The notes: generated from the letters alone by a model not told the origin. Counted from the first letter of the stretch, positions 24,057 to 32,985 are shown. The stretch is DNA of 64,000 nucleotides from Kribbella rubisoli (GCF_004217145.1 NZ_SHKR01000014.1:620001-684000); one strand, 5' to 3'. Numbers and translations: made by a program.

Positions 24057-24609
24057 GTGCTGCCTGGGTCCGATAGACCTGCACGACGACTCCGTTGGGG
24101 AACGGCGTGGCCTCGATGAGATCCAGGTGCCGCGACTCCGGCAGCTGGTCGAACAACGTCTGCCCGCGGCCCAAGACGAGGGGCTGGACCAGGAGGCGGT
24201 ACTCGTCGATCAGATCCGCAGCAGCCAGCGCGCCGGCCAACCGCTGACCGCCCCAGACGATCACGTCCGCGCCAGGCTCGGCCTTGATGGCAGCGATCTC
24301 GCTCGTGAGGTCGCCACGCGCGACCCGGGTCTCGGGCCAGGTGGCGTCGGCGTCGCTGAGGGTCTTCGAGAACACGACTTTCGGTACGTCATTCATCGGC
24401 GCCGCGTAGGCATCGTCGGAATGCGGCCAGAACGACGCCATCTCCTGGTACGTGACACGCCCCATGAGGTGCGCACCGGCCTTGCTGACTCGTTCCAGCT
24501 TCCACTGCTTCAGCTCATCGGCTTCGGGAATCGCGACACCTGGGTGTTCGCGGTCACTCGCGACGTACCCATCCAGCGACATTGACATGTACAGCACGAC
24601 GTTTCGCAT
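24046..24609 (-). CDS. Dihydrofolate-reductase-like (RibD C-terminal type) protein
   Basis: 187 residues from ATG 24609 (MRNVVLYMSMSLDGYVA), with GGGAG upstream. This is the DHFR-like reductase fold: SLDGYVA, HLMGRVTYQEMASFWP, DVIVWGGQRLAGAL and the LVQPLVLGRGQTLF block are standard. The family binds NAD(P)H and includes pyrimidine reductases of riboflavin synthesis, but isolated copies such as this mostly have unknown substrates. It is the first gene of a two-gene unit with the racemase-fold protein. Confidence 0.85.
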   Translation of the reverse strand: MRNVVLYMSMSLDGYVASDREHPGVAIPEADELKQWKLERVSKAGAHLMGRVTYQEMASFWPHSDDAYAAPMNDVPKVVFSKTLSDADATWPETRVARGDLTSEIAAIKAEPGADVIVWGGQRLAGALAAADLIDEYRLLVQPLVLGRGQTLFDQLPESRHLDLIEATPFPNGVVVQVYRTQAARAE

Positions 24610-24694
24610 GGCTCCCTCTCGGATAGCTTGCACTCCTTCTGGCTCGACTCCGCCGGAGGCGGTCAAAGGAACTGCCGCCGCGGAGCGGTGGCCT

Positions 24695-25816
24695 TTAGCC
24701 GCCGGAGACGCCTATTTCGGCGTCGGCCAGGTCGGCGGACAGGCCGTCTGTGTCGTCGAGCCAGCCTTGTGGGAGGACGATGTGGTCGCGGGGGCTGCCT
24801 TGGCGGCCGCGGGGGGCGCCTAGTTCGGCGACTGGGAAGGGGACGGTCGGGTCCAGTTGGGACAGGAGTTCGTCCAGGTGGGTGAGGGTGTCGACCATGC
24901 CTAGGGCTGCTCGGAGTTCGCCGCCGGCGGGGAAACCCTTGAGGTACCACGGCACGTGTTTGCGGAAGTCGCGGAGGCCGCGCTGCTCCCCCATCAGTTC
25001 GGCGAGCAGTTCTGCGTGGCGGCGCATGACTACGGCTACCTCGCCCAGCGAAGGCAGGTTCAACGCTTCGCCGCCGGAGAAGGCGACGGCGAGATCGCGG
25101 AAGAGCCAAGGGCGGCCCAGACACCCGCGCCCGACGATCACCCCGGCGCAGCCGGTCTCGGCCACCATCCGGAGCGCGTCGCCGGCCTCCCAGATGTCGC
25201 CGTTCCCGAGCACGGGGATCGACACGTGCTCCACCAGTTCTGCGATCGTCGACCAGTCCGCCTGACCGGAGTACGCCTGTGCCGCAGTACGACCATGCAG
25301 CCCGATCGCGGCAGCTCCGGACTCCGAAGCGATCCGCCCGGCGTCCAGGTACGTCTGGTGGGAAGAGTCGATCCCGATCCGCGTCTTCATCGTCACAGGT
25401 ACGCCGTACGGCGTTGCCGCATGCACAGCGGAGCGCAGGATCGCGCCGAGCAGATTCCGCTTCCACGGCAGCGCGGCGCCGCCGCCCTTGCGCGTCACCT
25501 TCGGCACCGGACATCCGAAGTTCAGGTCGATGTGCGCGACCCCGTAGGAGTCACAAAGAATCTGCACAGCACGCCCGATGTAAACGGGATCGACGCCGTA
25601 CAGCTGCACCGACCGCACCGTCTCGCGCGCGTCGAACGTGAGCATGTCGAGCGACTTCTGATCGCCCTCCACGATGCCGCGCGACGTGATCATCTCGCAG
25701 ACGTACAGCCCGGCGCCCTGCTCCGCGCACAGGCGTCGGTACGCCGCGTTGGTGATGCCGGCCATCGGGGCCAGCACCACCGGCGTCTCGATCGTGAGGT
25801 TGCCGAGCTTGAGCAT
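24695..25816 (-). CDS. dusB: tRNA-dihydrouridine synthase B
   Basis: 373 residues. FMN enzyme reducing uridine to dihydrouridine in the tRNA D-loop. Marks: VVLAPMAGITNAAYRRL for flavin binding, the catalytic Cys in HIDLNFGCPVPKV, KGGGAALPW, TMKTRIG, GLHGRT, PVLGNGDI and GVIVGRGCLGRPWLF. The C-terminal helical domain follows (KHVPWYLKGFP). It belongs to the glyS backbone: the start overlaps the stop of the lipoprotein gene by one base (TGATG), and glyS lies before that. Confidence 0.95.
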   Translation of the reverse strand: MLKLGNLTIETPVVLAPMAGITNAAYRRLCAEQGAGLYVCEMITSRGIVEGDQKSLDMLTFDARETVRSVQLYGVDPVYIGRAVQILCDSYGVAHIDLNFGCPVPKVTRKGGGAALPWKRNLLGAILRSAVHAATPYGVPVTMKTRIGIDSSHQTYLDAGRIASESGAAAIGLHGRTAAQAYSGQADWSTIAELVEHVSIPVLGNGDIWEAGDALRMVAETGCAGVIVGRGCLGRPWLFRDLAVAFSGGEALNLPSLGEVAVVMRRHAELLAELMGEQRGLRDFRKHVPWYLKGFPAGGELRAALGMVDTLTHLDELLSQLDPTVPFPVAELGAPRGRQGSPRDHIVLPQGWLDDTDGLSADLADAEIGVSGG

Positions 25817-26505
25817 CAGGCCTTCGCCACCAGCACCTGTCCGTTGCCGGAGACCTGTGCTTTATAAGGCTGTACGGCGTTGGCGGTCGTCGTCACATCG
25901 CATGCGATTCCCGCGTCGGCAGTCTTGACCACGGCAACATCATCCATCGTGCAGGTCACCTTCGCCGCGTCGCTGACCGACCGCTGCACAGCGTCGACGA
26001 CCTTCGCGCGAACGATCGCGACCGACGGCGAGGTGAACTTGTACGACGCGGAGTACTGCTTCGCGTCGACCGTCAGCGTGCCGCTGTACGACTTCCCGGC
26101 GTACGTCACCGTGCAGGTGAGCTCGTGGTTGCCGGCGGTCTCGACCTTGTCGATCCCCGGGCACTTCACCGTCGTGGTGGCAGCCTTCCCGGCCGCGATC
26201 TGTGCCTGCTTGGAGATCGCGAAGGTGATGCGTGAAGCCAGCGGCGCATCGCCGGCCGGTTCGCCGGTCACCTTCGGCGTCGGCCACGGCTTCGACGGCG
26301 TCGGCAACGGCGTCAGCGAAGGCGTAGCAGCGGTCGGGATCGGAGCACTGGACGACGGCGCGCTCGGAGAAGACGAGCTAGAGGCGGACGGAGAGCTCCC
26401 GGCCGCAGGCTTGTCGTCCGAGCAAGCGGACAACAGGAAGACTGCCAACGCCGACAACCCGAAGACAGCCAGACCGAAGCGCACCCGATCCCGCGACAGC
26501 TTCAT
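25816..26505 (-). CDS. Putative lipoprotein with DUF4333-like repeats
   Basis: 229 residues from ATG 26505. A signal peptide ends in the lipobox LLSAC, then a Ser/Pro/Thr-rich linker of about 60 residues leads to two similar modules (TTVKCPGID-V-GNHELTCTVTYAGKSY and KVTCTMDDVAVVKTADAGIACDVTT), each with paired Cys. This matches the DUF4333 pattern common in actinobacterial envelope proteins. It should be lipid-anchored outside the membrane. It sits between glyS (2-bp gap) and dusB (1-bp overlap), an unusual partner for two tRNA genes. Confidence 0.78.
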   Translation of the reverse strand: MKLSRDRVRFGLAVFGLSALAVFLLSACSDDKPAAGSSPSASSSSSPSAPSSSAPIPTAATPSLTPLPTPSKPWPTPKVTGEPAGDAPLASRITFAISKQAQIAAGKAATTTVKCPGIDKVETAGNHELTCTVTYAGKSYSGTLTVDAKQYSASYKFTSPSVAIVRAKVVDAVQRSVSDAAKVTCTMDDVAVVKTADAGIACDVTTTANAVQPYKAQVSGNGQVLVAKA

Positions 26506-26507
26506 CG

Positions 26508-27893
26508 TCAGCAACCCACCAGGTGCTGGGCGAGATATCCGGTCACCTCGGTCAACGCGACCCGCTCCTGCTTCATCGAGTCGCGCTCCCGGATCGTCAC
26601 GGCCTGGTCCTCGAGGGTGTCGAAGTCGACGGTGATGCAGTACGGCGTACCGATCTCGTCCTGGCGACGATAGCGCCGCCCGATCGCACCCGCGTCGTCG
26701 AAGTCCACGTTCCAGCTCTTGCGCAGTTCGGCGGCGAGGTCGCGGGCCTTCGGCGACAGGTCGGCGTTGCGGGACAGCGGCAGCACGGCGGCCTTGACCG
26801 GGGCGAGCCGCGGGTCGAACCGCAGTACGGTGCGCTTGTCGACGCCGCCCTTCGCGTTCGGGGCCTCGTCCTCGGTGTAGGCGTCCAGCAGGAACGCGAG
26901 CACGTTGCGGGTCAGGCCGGCCGCGGGCTCGATCACGTACGGCGTCCAGCGCTCGCCCTTCTCCTGGTCGAAGTACGACAGGTCGGCGCCGGAGTGCTTG
27001 GAGTGCGTGGACAGGTCGAAGTCGGTGCGGTTCGCGATGCCCTCGAGCTCGTCGAACTCCTTGCCGCCGAAGTTGAACCGGTACTCGATGTCGACGGTGC
27101 GCTTGGAGTAGTGGCTCAGCTTCTCCTTCGGGTGCTCGTAGAACCGCAGGTTGTCCGGGTTCAGGCCGAGGCCGGTGTACCAGTCCCAGCGCGCCTTCAG
27201 CCAGTACTCGTGCCAGTCCTCGTCGGTGCCGGGCTCGACGAAGAACTCCATCTCCATCTGCTCGAACTCGCGGGTCCGGAAGATGAAGTTGCCGGGCGTG
27301 ATCTCGTTGCGGAAGCTCTTGCCGACCTGGGCGATGCCGAACGGCGGCTTCTTCCGGGCGGTGCCCATCACGTTCGCGAAGTTGATGAAGATGCCCTGCG
27401 CGGTCTCCGGGCGGAGGTAGTGCAGGCCCTCCTCGGACTCGACCGGGCCGAGGTAGGTCTTCAGCAGGCCGTTGAACATCCGCGGCTCGGTGAAGGTGCC
27501 CTTGTTACCGCAGTTCGGGCAGGCGATCTCGGCCAGCTTGACGTCGTCGACGTCCTTGTTCTTCCGGCGGGCGAAGTCCTCGCGGAGGTGGTCGTCGCGG
27601 AAGCGCTTGTGGCAGGACTGGCACTCGGTCAGCGGGTCGACGAACTCGGACAGGTGGCCGGAGGCCTCCCAGACCTTGGTCGGCAGGATCACCGAGGAGT
27701 CGAGGCCGACGATGTCGTCCCGGCCGGTCACCATCGTCCGCCACCACTGGGTCCGGACGTTGTTCTTCAGCTCGACACCGAGGGGTCCGTAGTCCCAGGC
27801 CGACTTGGTACCGCCGTAGATCTCGCCGCAGGGATAGACGAAGCCTCTCCGCTTGCTGAGGCTGACGACGGCATCGACGGTTTCCACGGGCAC
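26508..27893 (-). CDS. glyS: Glycyl-tRNA synthetase
   Basis: 461 residues, the homodimeric class II form. Class II motifs are present: motif 2 in GKSFRNEITPGNFIFRTREFEQMEMEFF and motif 3 near GLTRNVLAFLLDAY; the ETAQGIF loop is typical. A zinc-type pair CQSCHKRF and CPNCGNKG lies in the insertion after motif 1. The C-terminal anticodon-binding domain begins about residue 345 (RLAPVKAAVLPLS). ATG start at 27893. It is the head gene of the glyS, lipoprotein, dusB unit and an anchor of the conserved actinobacterial core in this window. Confidence 0.96.
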   Translation of the reverse strand: MPVETVDAVVSLSKRRGFVYPCGEIYGGTKSAWDYGPLGVELKNNVRTQWWRTMVTGRDDIVGLDSSVILPTKVWEASGHLSEFVDPLTECQSCHKRFRDDHLREDFARRKNKDVDDVKLAEIACPNCGNKGTFTEPRMFNGLLKTYLGPVESEEGLHYLRPETAQGIFINFANVMGTARKKPPFGIAQVGKSFRNEITPGNFIFRTREFEQMEMEFFVEPGTDEDWHEYWLKARWDWYTGLGLNPDNLRFYEHPKEKLSHYSKRTVDIEYRFNFGGKEFDELEGIANRTDFDLSTHSKHSGADLSYFDQEKGERWTPYVIEPAAGLTRNVLAFLLDAYTEDEAPNAKGGVDKRTVLRFDPRLAPVKAAVLPLSRNADLSPKARDLAAELRKSWNVDFDDAGAIGRRYRRQDEIGTPYCITVDFDTLEDQAVTIRERDSMKQERVALTEVTGYLAQHLVGC

Positions 27894-27974
27894 TTTTGGA
27901 CTCCAGAACAGGCACAGACGAATCTACGGAAGAGACCAGGCTATCGGTCCTGGGTGGCCGTCATCGAATCCGTG

Positions 27975-28256
27975 CTAGGTCAGCAAATCTTCGTACGCCG
28001 TCGGCTCGTCGATCGCCTCCGACAGCAGCGGCACCGCGGCCACCTTCACGTCGTACGGCGACAGGGCCCGGCGGTAACTCCCGACGTTGACGAACTCCAG
28101 GTCAAGGGCCAGCAACTCCGGGTCATCGACGTTCCGCCCGACGCGGGCCGAAACGAACCCCTTCTGCTGCGACAGCACGTCGATCGCGACCTGAACCCGC
28201 TCAGCGAACTGAGCCTGTTCGGCCTCCCCTACCCGGAACCTGATCACCACGAACAC
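27975..28256 (-). CDS. ABM-domain (antibiotic biosynthesis monooxygenase-like) protein
   Basis: 93 residues from the GTG at 28256 (VFVVIRFRVGEAEQAQF), preceded by AAGG at 8 bp. The open frame continues upstream to 28376 but that part overlaps the divergent membrane protein and has no family signal. The single ferredoxin-like ABM fold is seen in VIRFRV, LSQQKGFVSARVGRNVDDPELLAL and YEDLL. Members include quinone- and haem-acting enzymes; the substrate is not predictable. It is transcribed toward glyS with an 81-bp gap. Confidence 0.75.
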   Translation of the reverse strand: MFVVIRFRVGEAEQAQFAERVQVAIDVLSQQKGFVSARVGRNVDDPELLALDLEFVNVGSYRRALSPYDVKVAAVPLLSEAIDEPTAYEDLLT

Positions 28257-28289
28257 GTGCCCAACCTTAGGACCTGGAACAATGGGGCA

Positions 28290-28601
28290 ATGAGTTCCCC
28301 CAGTGGCAGTCAGCCGGTCAGCTCGATTCGGGAGCGGCTGACCAAGATCAGCTATCCGTATGTCGCGAGGCTGCACGCCGCACCGAAGCTGACGCTGCCC
28401 GGGATCACCTTGGTGCTCGCACTGGCCGGAGTGTTCGCTCCGCTGGTGGTCGCGGTGCCGGCCTTGGTACTGCTTGCGCTCCTGCTGGGATGGCTGGCGT
28501 TCCTGTCATGGCCGGCGGTCACGACAGGGCCGAAGTTCCTGCGGGTGTTCTCGATCCTGGTGATCCTGCTGTTCGCGGTGTCGAAGATCGCCAACGGCTG
28601 A
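28290..28601 (+). CDS. Small two-pass membrane protein (DUF6703-like)
   Basis: 103 residues, ATG 28290 to TGA 28601. A short cytosolic N-terminus (RERLTKISYPYVARLHAAPK) is followed by two hydrophobic stretches (ITLVLALAGVFAPLVVAVPA and LVLLALLLGWLAFLSW) and a third weaker one at the end (VFSILVILLFAV). It resembles the DUF6703 family found next to housekeeping genes in actinobacteria; that name is from memory. It diverges from the ABM gene with only 33 bp between starts and abuts the convergent TetR gene. Confidence 0.7.
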   Translation: MSSPSGSQPVSSIRERLTKISYPYVARLHAAPKLTLPGITLVLALAGVFAPLVVAVPALVLLALLLGWLAFLSWPAVTTGPKFLRVFSILVILLFAVSKIANG

Positions 28602-29144
28602 TCAGGGTCGGCCGAGGCTGTCGTACGCCGCCTCGACCGAGGCCTCCCGCAGCTCGTCCACCGGCACGTGGTCGAGCATCACCGCACAGTCGGACAGACC
28701 GCCCAGCGCGACCATGCAGCGGACCACATCGGACAGCGACGGCTCGGTGCCGATCAGGAGCGTCGCCAATGTCCCGCGCCACTCTATGAACCGGTCCGCC
28801 AGGTTGAGCTCGTGCAGCACGGACAGGTCGCGGATCGCGAGCTGGATCAGCTTGCGGTGCCGGCAGGCGAGGTCGAAGTACGAGCCGAGGAGCTCGCGCG
28901 GTGCGATCGGGGCGGCGGCCTGCTGCGCGGCGGCGTACGCCTCGAAGTCGGCGATCATCGGCTCGACCAGGCTGTTCAGCAGGTCCTCGCGCGAGGCGAA
29001 GTGGTAGTACAGCGCCGGCTTGGTCACCCCGAGCCGATCGGCGATGTCGCGCAGGCTGGTCTGCTGCATCCCCTGCTCGGCGAACAGCTCCAGCGCGGCC
29101 TGCTGGATCCGCGCCCGGGTGTCCCCGGTCCGTTGTCTCGGCAT
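28602..29144 (-). CDS. TetR-family transcriptional regulator
   Basis: 180 residues. The N-terminal DNA-binding domain is intact (RARIQQAALELFAEQGMQQT, then the recognition helix LGVTKPALYYHFASRE); residues 60-180 form the ligand-binding helical domain. It diverges from the flavin monooxygenase gene, and the 98-bp interval contains two copies of an 18-bp site, so it most likely represses that gene and itself, with release by the monooxygenase substrate. ATG at 29144. Confidence 0.92.
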   Translation of the reverse strand: MPRQRTGDTRARIQQAALELFAEQGMQQTSLRDIADRLGVTKPALYYHFASREDLLNSLVEPMIADFEAYAAAQQAAAPIAPRELLGSYFDLACRHRKLIQLAIRDLSVLHELNLADRFIEWRGTLATLLIGTEPSLSDVVRCMVALGGLSDCAVMLDHVPVDELREASVEAAYDSLGRP

Positions 29145-29161
29145 ACCTCGAAGATTAACTG

Positions 29162-29224
29162 ACCTTCCGGTAAGTAAGCCATTGACAACGCCGAGCGCCG
29201 TTGCTTACCTTCCGTTAAGTAAGC
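29162..29224. promoter_or_regulatory. TetR operator pair and monooxygenase promoter
   Basis: Two 18-bp direct copies, ACCTTCCGGTAAGTAAGC (29162-29179) and ACCTTCCGTTAAGTAAGC (29207-29224), differ at one base; the second sits in a GCTTAC...GTAAGC dyad. Between them is TTGACA (29182-29187), then 17 bp and TTACCT (29205-29210) as the plus-strand promoter. Operator copies therefore sit against both promoter hexamers. The first copy also covers the start region of tetR. Confidence 0.75.
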
Positions 29225-29242
29225 AAACGTCAGGGGGTTGTG

Positions 29243-30463
29243 ATGAAGGTTCTGATCTCGGGTGCGAGCGTGGCCGGCCCGGTGCTCGCGCACTGGCTGC
29301 ACCGCTACGGGTTCGAGCCGACGATCGTCGAGCGCACACCCGAACTGCGGCACGGACTCGGCGGTCACGCCGTCGACCTGTTCAGCTCGGCCGCCGAGGT
29401 GACCCGCTGGATGGGCTGCTGGGACGCGATCGACGCAGCCCGCACCCGGATCGACTCGATGACGATGGAGCGGTTCGGCCGGCGCCCGGTCGAGGTCGAC
29501 CTCAGCCGGATGTACGCCGGGATCTCGAGCAGCCACGTGGAAATCCTTCGCGGCGAGCTGACGAGGATCCTGTACGACGCCTCGCGTGAGACCGCGGAGT
29601 ACCTCTTCGGCGACTCGATCGCGAGCCTGGACGACGACGGCAGCGGGGTGGACGTCACGTTCGACTCCGGCACGCAGCGCCGGTTCGACCTGGTCATCGG
29701 CGCCGACGGCCTGCACTCGAACGTACGGCGGCTCGCGTTCGGCCCGGAGGAACCGCTGCGTCGCTGGCTCGGCGGCTACCTCGCTGTGTTCTCGATGCCG
29801 GACATCTTCGACGTCGGCAACCACACGCTCGCGCATCTGTCGGTCGACAAGCTCGTCGGCATCTACGGCGTTCACCAGACCGGCCAGACGCGCAGCGGCT
29901 TCCTGTTCCGTACGCCGCACGAGCTGCACTACGACTACCGCGACAAGGACGAGCAGAAGGCCTTGCTGGTCAAGGAGTTCAGCAACTACGGCTGGAAGGT
30001 GCCGCAACTGCTGGAGCACCTGGACACTGCCGAGGACTTCTACTTCGACTCGATCGCACAGATCACTCTGGACACCTGGGGCAAAGGGCGAATCGGACTG
30101 GTCGGCGACGCAGGCTACTGTCCCGGACCGGCAGTTGGTGGCGGGACGAGCCTGGCCGTCGTGACGGCGTACATCCTGGCGGGCGAACTGGCCGCTGCAC
30201 GTGGCGATCTGGTGTCAGGACTGAAGAGCTACGAGCGGATCATCCGGCCGCTGGTCGACCAGAGTCAACGGATCGGTCCGAAGCTGATGGGCACGATCAT
30301 CCCGGGCAGCCCTATGGCACTGCGGCTGATGCCGTTCGCCGCTGCAGCGCTGGCGAAGCTGCCGACATCGGTACAGCGCTTCATCTGGTCGCAGAACGCA
30401 GTAGGCAAGACGCTCAGCTCAGTGGACCTCGTCCAGCCCCAGGTCGGTCAGTCGGTCGCGTAG
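29243..30463 (+). CDS. FAD-dependent monooxygenase
   Basis: 406 residues of the PHBH-fold flavoprotein hydroxylase family (TetX/RebC type). ATG 29243 is used because AGGGGG lies 5 bp before it. The dinucleotide-binding motif is MKVLISGASVAGPVLAHWL, the DG motif is LVIGADGLHSNVRRL, and the FAD ribityl GD motif is GLVGDAGYCPGPAVGGGTSLA. It should oxidise an aromatic or polyketide-like compound using NAD(P)H and O2. It is controlled by the divergent TetR gene. The last 45 bp overlap the end of the convergent EboE-like gene. Confidence 0.9.
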   Translation: MKVLISGASVAGPVLAHWLHRYGFEPTIVERTPELRHGLGGHAVDLFSSAAEVTRWMGCWDAIDAARTRIDSMTMERFGRRPVEVDLSRMYAGISSSHVEILRGELTRILYDASRETAEYLFGDSIASLDDDGSGVDVTFDSGTQRRFDLVIGADGLHSNVRRLAFGPEEPLRRWLGGYLAVFSMPDIFDVGNHTLAHLSVDKLVGIYGVHQTGQTRSGFLFRTPHELHYDYRDKDEQKALLVKEFSNYGWKVPQLLEHLDTAEDFYFDSIAQITLDTWGKGRIGLVGDAGYCPGPAVGGGTSLAVVTAYILAGELAAARGDLVSGLKSYERIIRPLVDQSQRIGPKLMGTIIPGSPMALRLMPFAAAALAKLPTSVQRFIWSQNAVGKTLSSVDLVQPQVGQSVA

Positions 30464-31561
30464 CCAGGTCAGCTCTTTGGCGATCCGTTTGACCATGGAC
30501 TGCCGACCACGCGGCCATGCGTACACCTCGGACTCCAGGTGGTGCGTGAGTGGGTGTCCACCGCCGACCAGTCTGGTCAAACAGTCATCCAGTACGCCGG
30601 TTGTCACGCTCAACCCGTCCGGTGGCGCACTGTGGGCCGGCAGGTGCGTGTGCATCCGCCAGGCCGCGTGGCCCGACAGCTGGTACGCCTGCGTCACGTC
30701 GTCCACTCCCGGCCCGCCCCACTCACGCACCTGCCTCAGGTACTTCGGTGTGCCGAGCTGGGTCAGCATGTACCGAGCGGCCGCATCAGACGGGTCCACC
30801 AGCGTCGGCGCTACCGACAACTGCCCTTTGACCACGTCCACCCCGGCCCGCCACATCATCTGGAACACATCGGCCGGTTCCTCGAACTGCACGGCCAGAT
30901 GGCACGCGTCCAATCCCAGTCCGATGCGCGAAGCACCGCCGTACGGACTGGAGTAGCGGTCCAGCCACGCAGCGGCCTGACCAACCATCTCCAGGACGCA
31001 ACCCGGCTCGGTCTCGACGGCGAGCCGGATCATCCGGCCGGTCCTGGTCTCAGTGCGCGCGAGGTGCTGCTCGACGCGGTCGAACGCCTCGCGCGCGGCG
31101 CGGTTGCGTGCCTTCGACCACGGCACGCGCCAGGCGAGCGGGACCGTCGAGATCGATCCGTACGACGCGTCGGCGGGGAGCAACTCGGCCAGGACATCCA
31201 CCAGGTCGAACGTGTAGCGGAGCCGCTCGGGGTCGGTCCAGTCGGGGCAGTACAGCTTGGTGCCGACAACCTGCTCGGTGAAAGGCGAGTGCGGGGTGCC
31301 GTTCAGTGTGACGACTTCGAGCCGGTTGCGGTGCAGCGATCGACGGAGCTTGCTGAGCGCGGCCGGCGAGTTCGCGAGCCGGTCAGCCAGCCGGTGCGGG
31401 AACCACAGTCCGACCCCGAGCACAGGTACGTCGAGGGCAGCGCGCACCGGGCCGGCGCAGTCGTCGAGACCGGCGATCAGCTCGTCGAGCTCGCCGGCCG
31501 GATGCACGGTCGCGCAGTACCCCAGATGGACGATCGAACCGTCCCGATGACGAAATCTCAT
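30419..31561 (-). CDS. eboE: EboE-like TIM-barrel protein
   Basis: 380 residues from ATG 31561, with GAGGAG 5 bp upstream. The sequence matches the EboE family (metabolite traffic protein) with a xylose-isomerase-like barrel: the signature IVHLGYCATVHPAGE at the start, LTLNGTPHSPF-type segment (VVTLNGTPHSPF), LAVETEPGCVLE and GLGLDACHLAVQFE carrying likely metal ligands, and the C-terminal HTHLPAH. In other bacteria EboE lies in a six-gene ebo cluster that helps export a precursor metabolite across the membrane. None of the other ebo genes is here, so the role is open. Confidence 0.8.
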   Translation of the reverse strand: MRFRHRDGSIVHLGYCATVHPAGELDELIAGLDDCAGPVRAALDVPVLGVGLWFPHRLADRLANSPAALSKLRRSLHRNRLEVVTLNGTPHSPFTEQVVGTKLYCPDWTDPERLRYTFDLVDVLAELLPADASYGSISTVPLAWRVPWSKARNRAAREAFDRVEQHLARTETRTGRMIRLAVETEPGCVLEMVGQAAAWLDRYSSPYGGASRIGLGLDACHLAVQFEEPADVFQMMWRAGVDVVKGQLSVAPTLVDPSDAAARYMLTQLGTPKYLRQVREWGGPGVDDVTQAYQLSGHAAWRMHTHLPAHSAPPDGLSVTTGVLDDCLTRLVGGGHPLTHHLESEVYAWPRGRQSMVKRIAKELTWLRDRLTDLGLDEVH

Positions 31562-31667
31562 CAGCTCCTCACCCCGTTCGGCCACCGAAGGTAGTTACGG
31601 GCGGACTCTCCGTGACCTACCAGCACTCTAGAAGCCTGGGAGCCGCGGCGGAAGGGCTGATTTTCGG

Positions 31668-32969
31668 TTAGATGCGCTCGGCTTCGGCTACGAGTTCGCG
31701 GGAGCGGTCGGCGACGGCCATGGCGGCGAGGGCGGTGGTGAGCGGTACGGCGGCGATGATGCCGAGGCTGCCGACGAGGCCGCGGACGACCTCCATCGCG
31801 ACCGACTCCTGGGACAGGATGACCCGGCCGGGCAGGCCCTGGATGGCGAAGACCAGCAGCACCGGCAAGGCCGCACCGGCGTACGCCAGGACGAGGGTGT
31901 TGACCACTGAGGCGACGTGCGTGCGACCGATGCGCAGGCCGGCGGTGACCAGCTCGCGGCGGTTGGCGGACGGGTTCGCGGCCGACAGCTCCCAGACGGC
32001 CGCCGCCTGGGTGACGGTGACGTCGTCCAGCACACCGAGCGCGCCGATCACCATGCCGGCGACCAGCAGGCCGGTGAGATCGATGTCGGGCACCAGCGAC
32101 TTGGCTCCCGTCGCACCCTCGGAAGCCATCCCGCTCAGCTGGCAGAACTTCGTGAAGAACCAGCCCAGCAAGACGGTCAACCCGAGCGCGGCCACCGTCC
32201 CCGACAACGCGATCGAACTCTCCGCATTGATCCCGTGCGTGAGGAACAACGCGATCGCCATGATCACCGTGCCGCCGACGACCGCGACCAGCAGCGCGTT
32301 CTCGCCGTGGAGGATCGCCGGGAGGATGAACTGCGTCAGCATGACCGCCGTCACCGCCAGTGCGATCAGCGCGGCGAACCCTCGCCAGCGCGACAGTGCG
32401 ACGACCGCGACCGCGAAGAGCCCGGCCAACAGCAGCAACGAATTGGTCCGGTCGTGATCGACATACGAGTACCGGTCGGCGAGCGTCTTTGCGCCGTTGT
32501 TGATGCCGAGCACCACCGACTGACCGACCTTGACCGGAATCGGGGTCTGGTTCGCCTTCGGCACCTGGACCGGGACCGTCTTGCCCTTGTCCGGACCGCT
32601 CGTGAGCTTGACCGTGGCCTCGTCACACTGCGGCGCCTGCTCCCCGCGGCAGGCCTTGATCGCGGTGACCTCGCCGCGGGCGGCGGCGGTCTGGTACGAC
32701 GCGACCTTCACGTCACCGCCGGGCCACATCACGATCATCCCGACGACCGCGGCGAGCAGCAGCGGGATCAGCACCGCCGCGACCACGATCCGCACCCGGC
32801 GGGCGACGATCGCATCGTCGTTCACCACCGACGTGTCGACCACGTGGTCGCCATGCCCGTGACCGTGCCCATGGCCGTGTCCGTGGCCGTGGCCGTGGGG
32901 AATTTCCAACTTCCGGCGCCGGTTGCTCCGGTGGTCGGCGCGCCGGCGCCCGACGTTGCGGCTGGCCAT
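31668..32969 (-). CDS. YibE/F-family membrane protein with a His-Gly tract
   Basis: 433 residues from ATG 32969 (AGGGAG 7 bp upstream). A basic N-terminus is followed by a tract of eight consecutive His-Gly pairs ending in DH, then a membrane segment, an extracytoplasmic domain of about 100 residues and seven or more membrane segments of the YibE/F family (COG5438), including LALTAVMLTQF-like and GVLDDVTVTQAAAVWEL elements. The family is a predicted permease of unknown substrate. The His tract and the shared Zur-type box with znuA point to zinc. It diverges from znuA with 52 bp between the chosen starts. Confidence 0.85.
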   Translation of the reverse strand: MASRNVGRRRADHRSNRRRKLEIPHGHGHGHGHGHGHGHGDHVVDTSVVNDDAIVARRVRIVVAAVLIPLLLAAVVGMIVMWPGGDVKVASYQTAAARGEVTAIKACRGEQAPQCDEATVKLTSGPDKGKTVPVQVPKANQTPIPVKVGQSVVLGINNGAKTLADRYSYVDHDRTNSLLLLAGLFAVAVVALSRWRGFAALIALAVTAVMLTQFILPAILHGENALLVAVVGGTVIMAIALFLTHGINAESSIALSGTVAALGLTVLLGWFFTKFCQLSGMASEGATGAKSLVPDIDLTGLLVAGMVIGALGVLDDVTVTQAAAVWELSAANPSANRRELVTAGLRIGRTHVASVVNTLVLAYAGAALPVLLVFAIQGLPGRVILSQESVAMEVVRGLVGSLGIIAAVPLTTALAAMAVADRSRELVAEAERI

Positions 32970-32985
32970 CGTGTGACTCCCTGTT

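Noticed and set aside
26523..28289. Long plus-strand open frame antisense to glyS, 589 codons before the small membrane protein start
   Set aside because: It is the mirror of a highly biased glyS gene. Only the final 103 codons from ATG 28290 look like a real protein.
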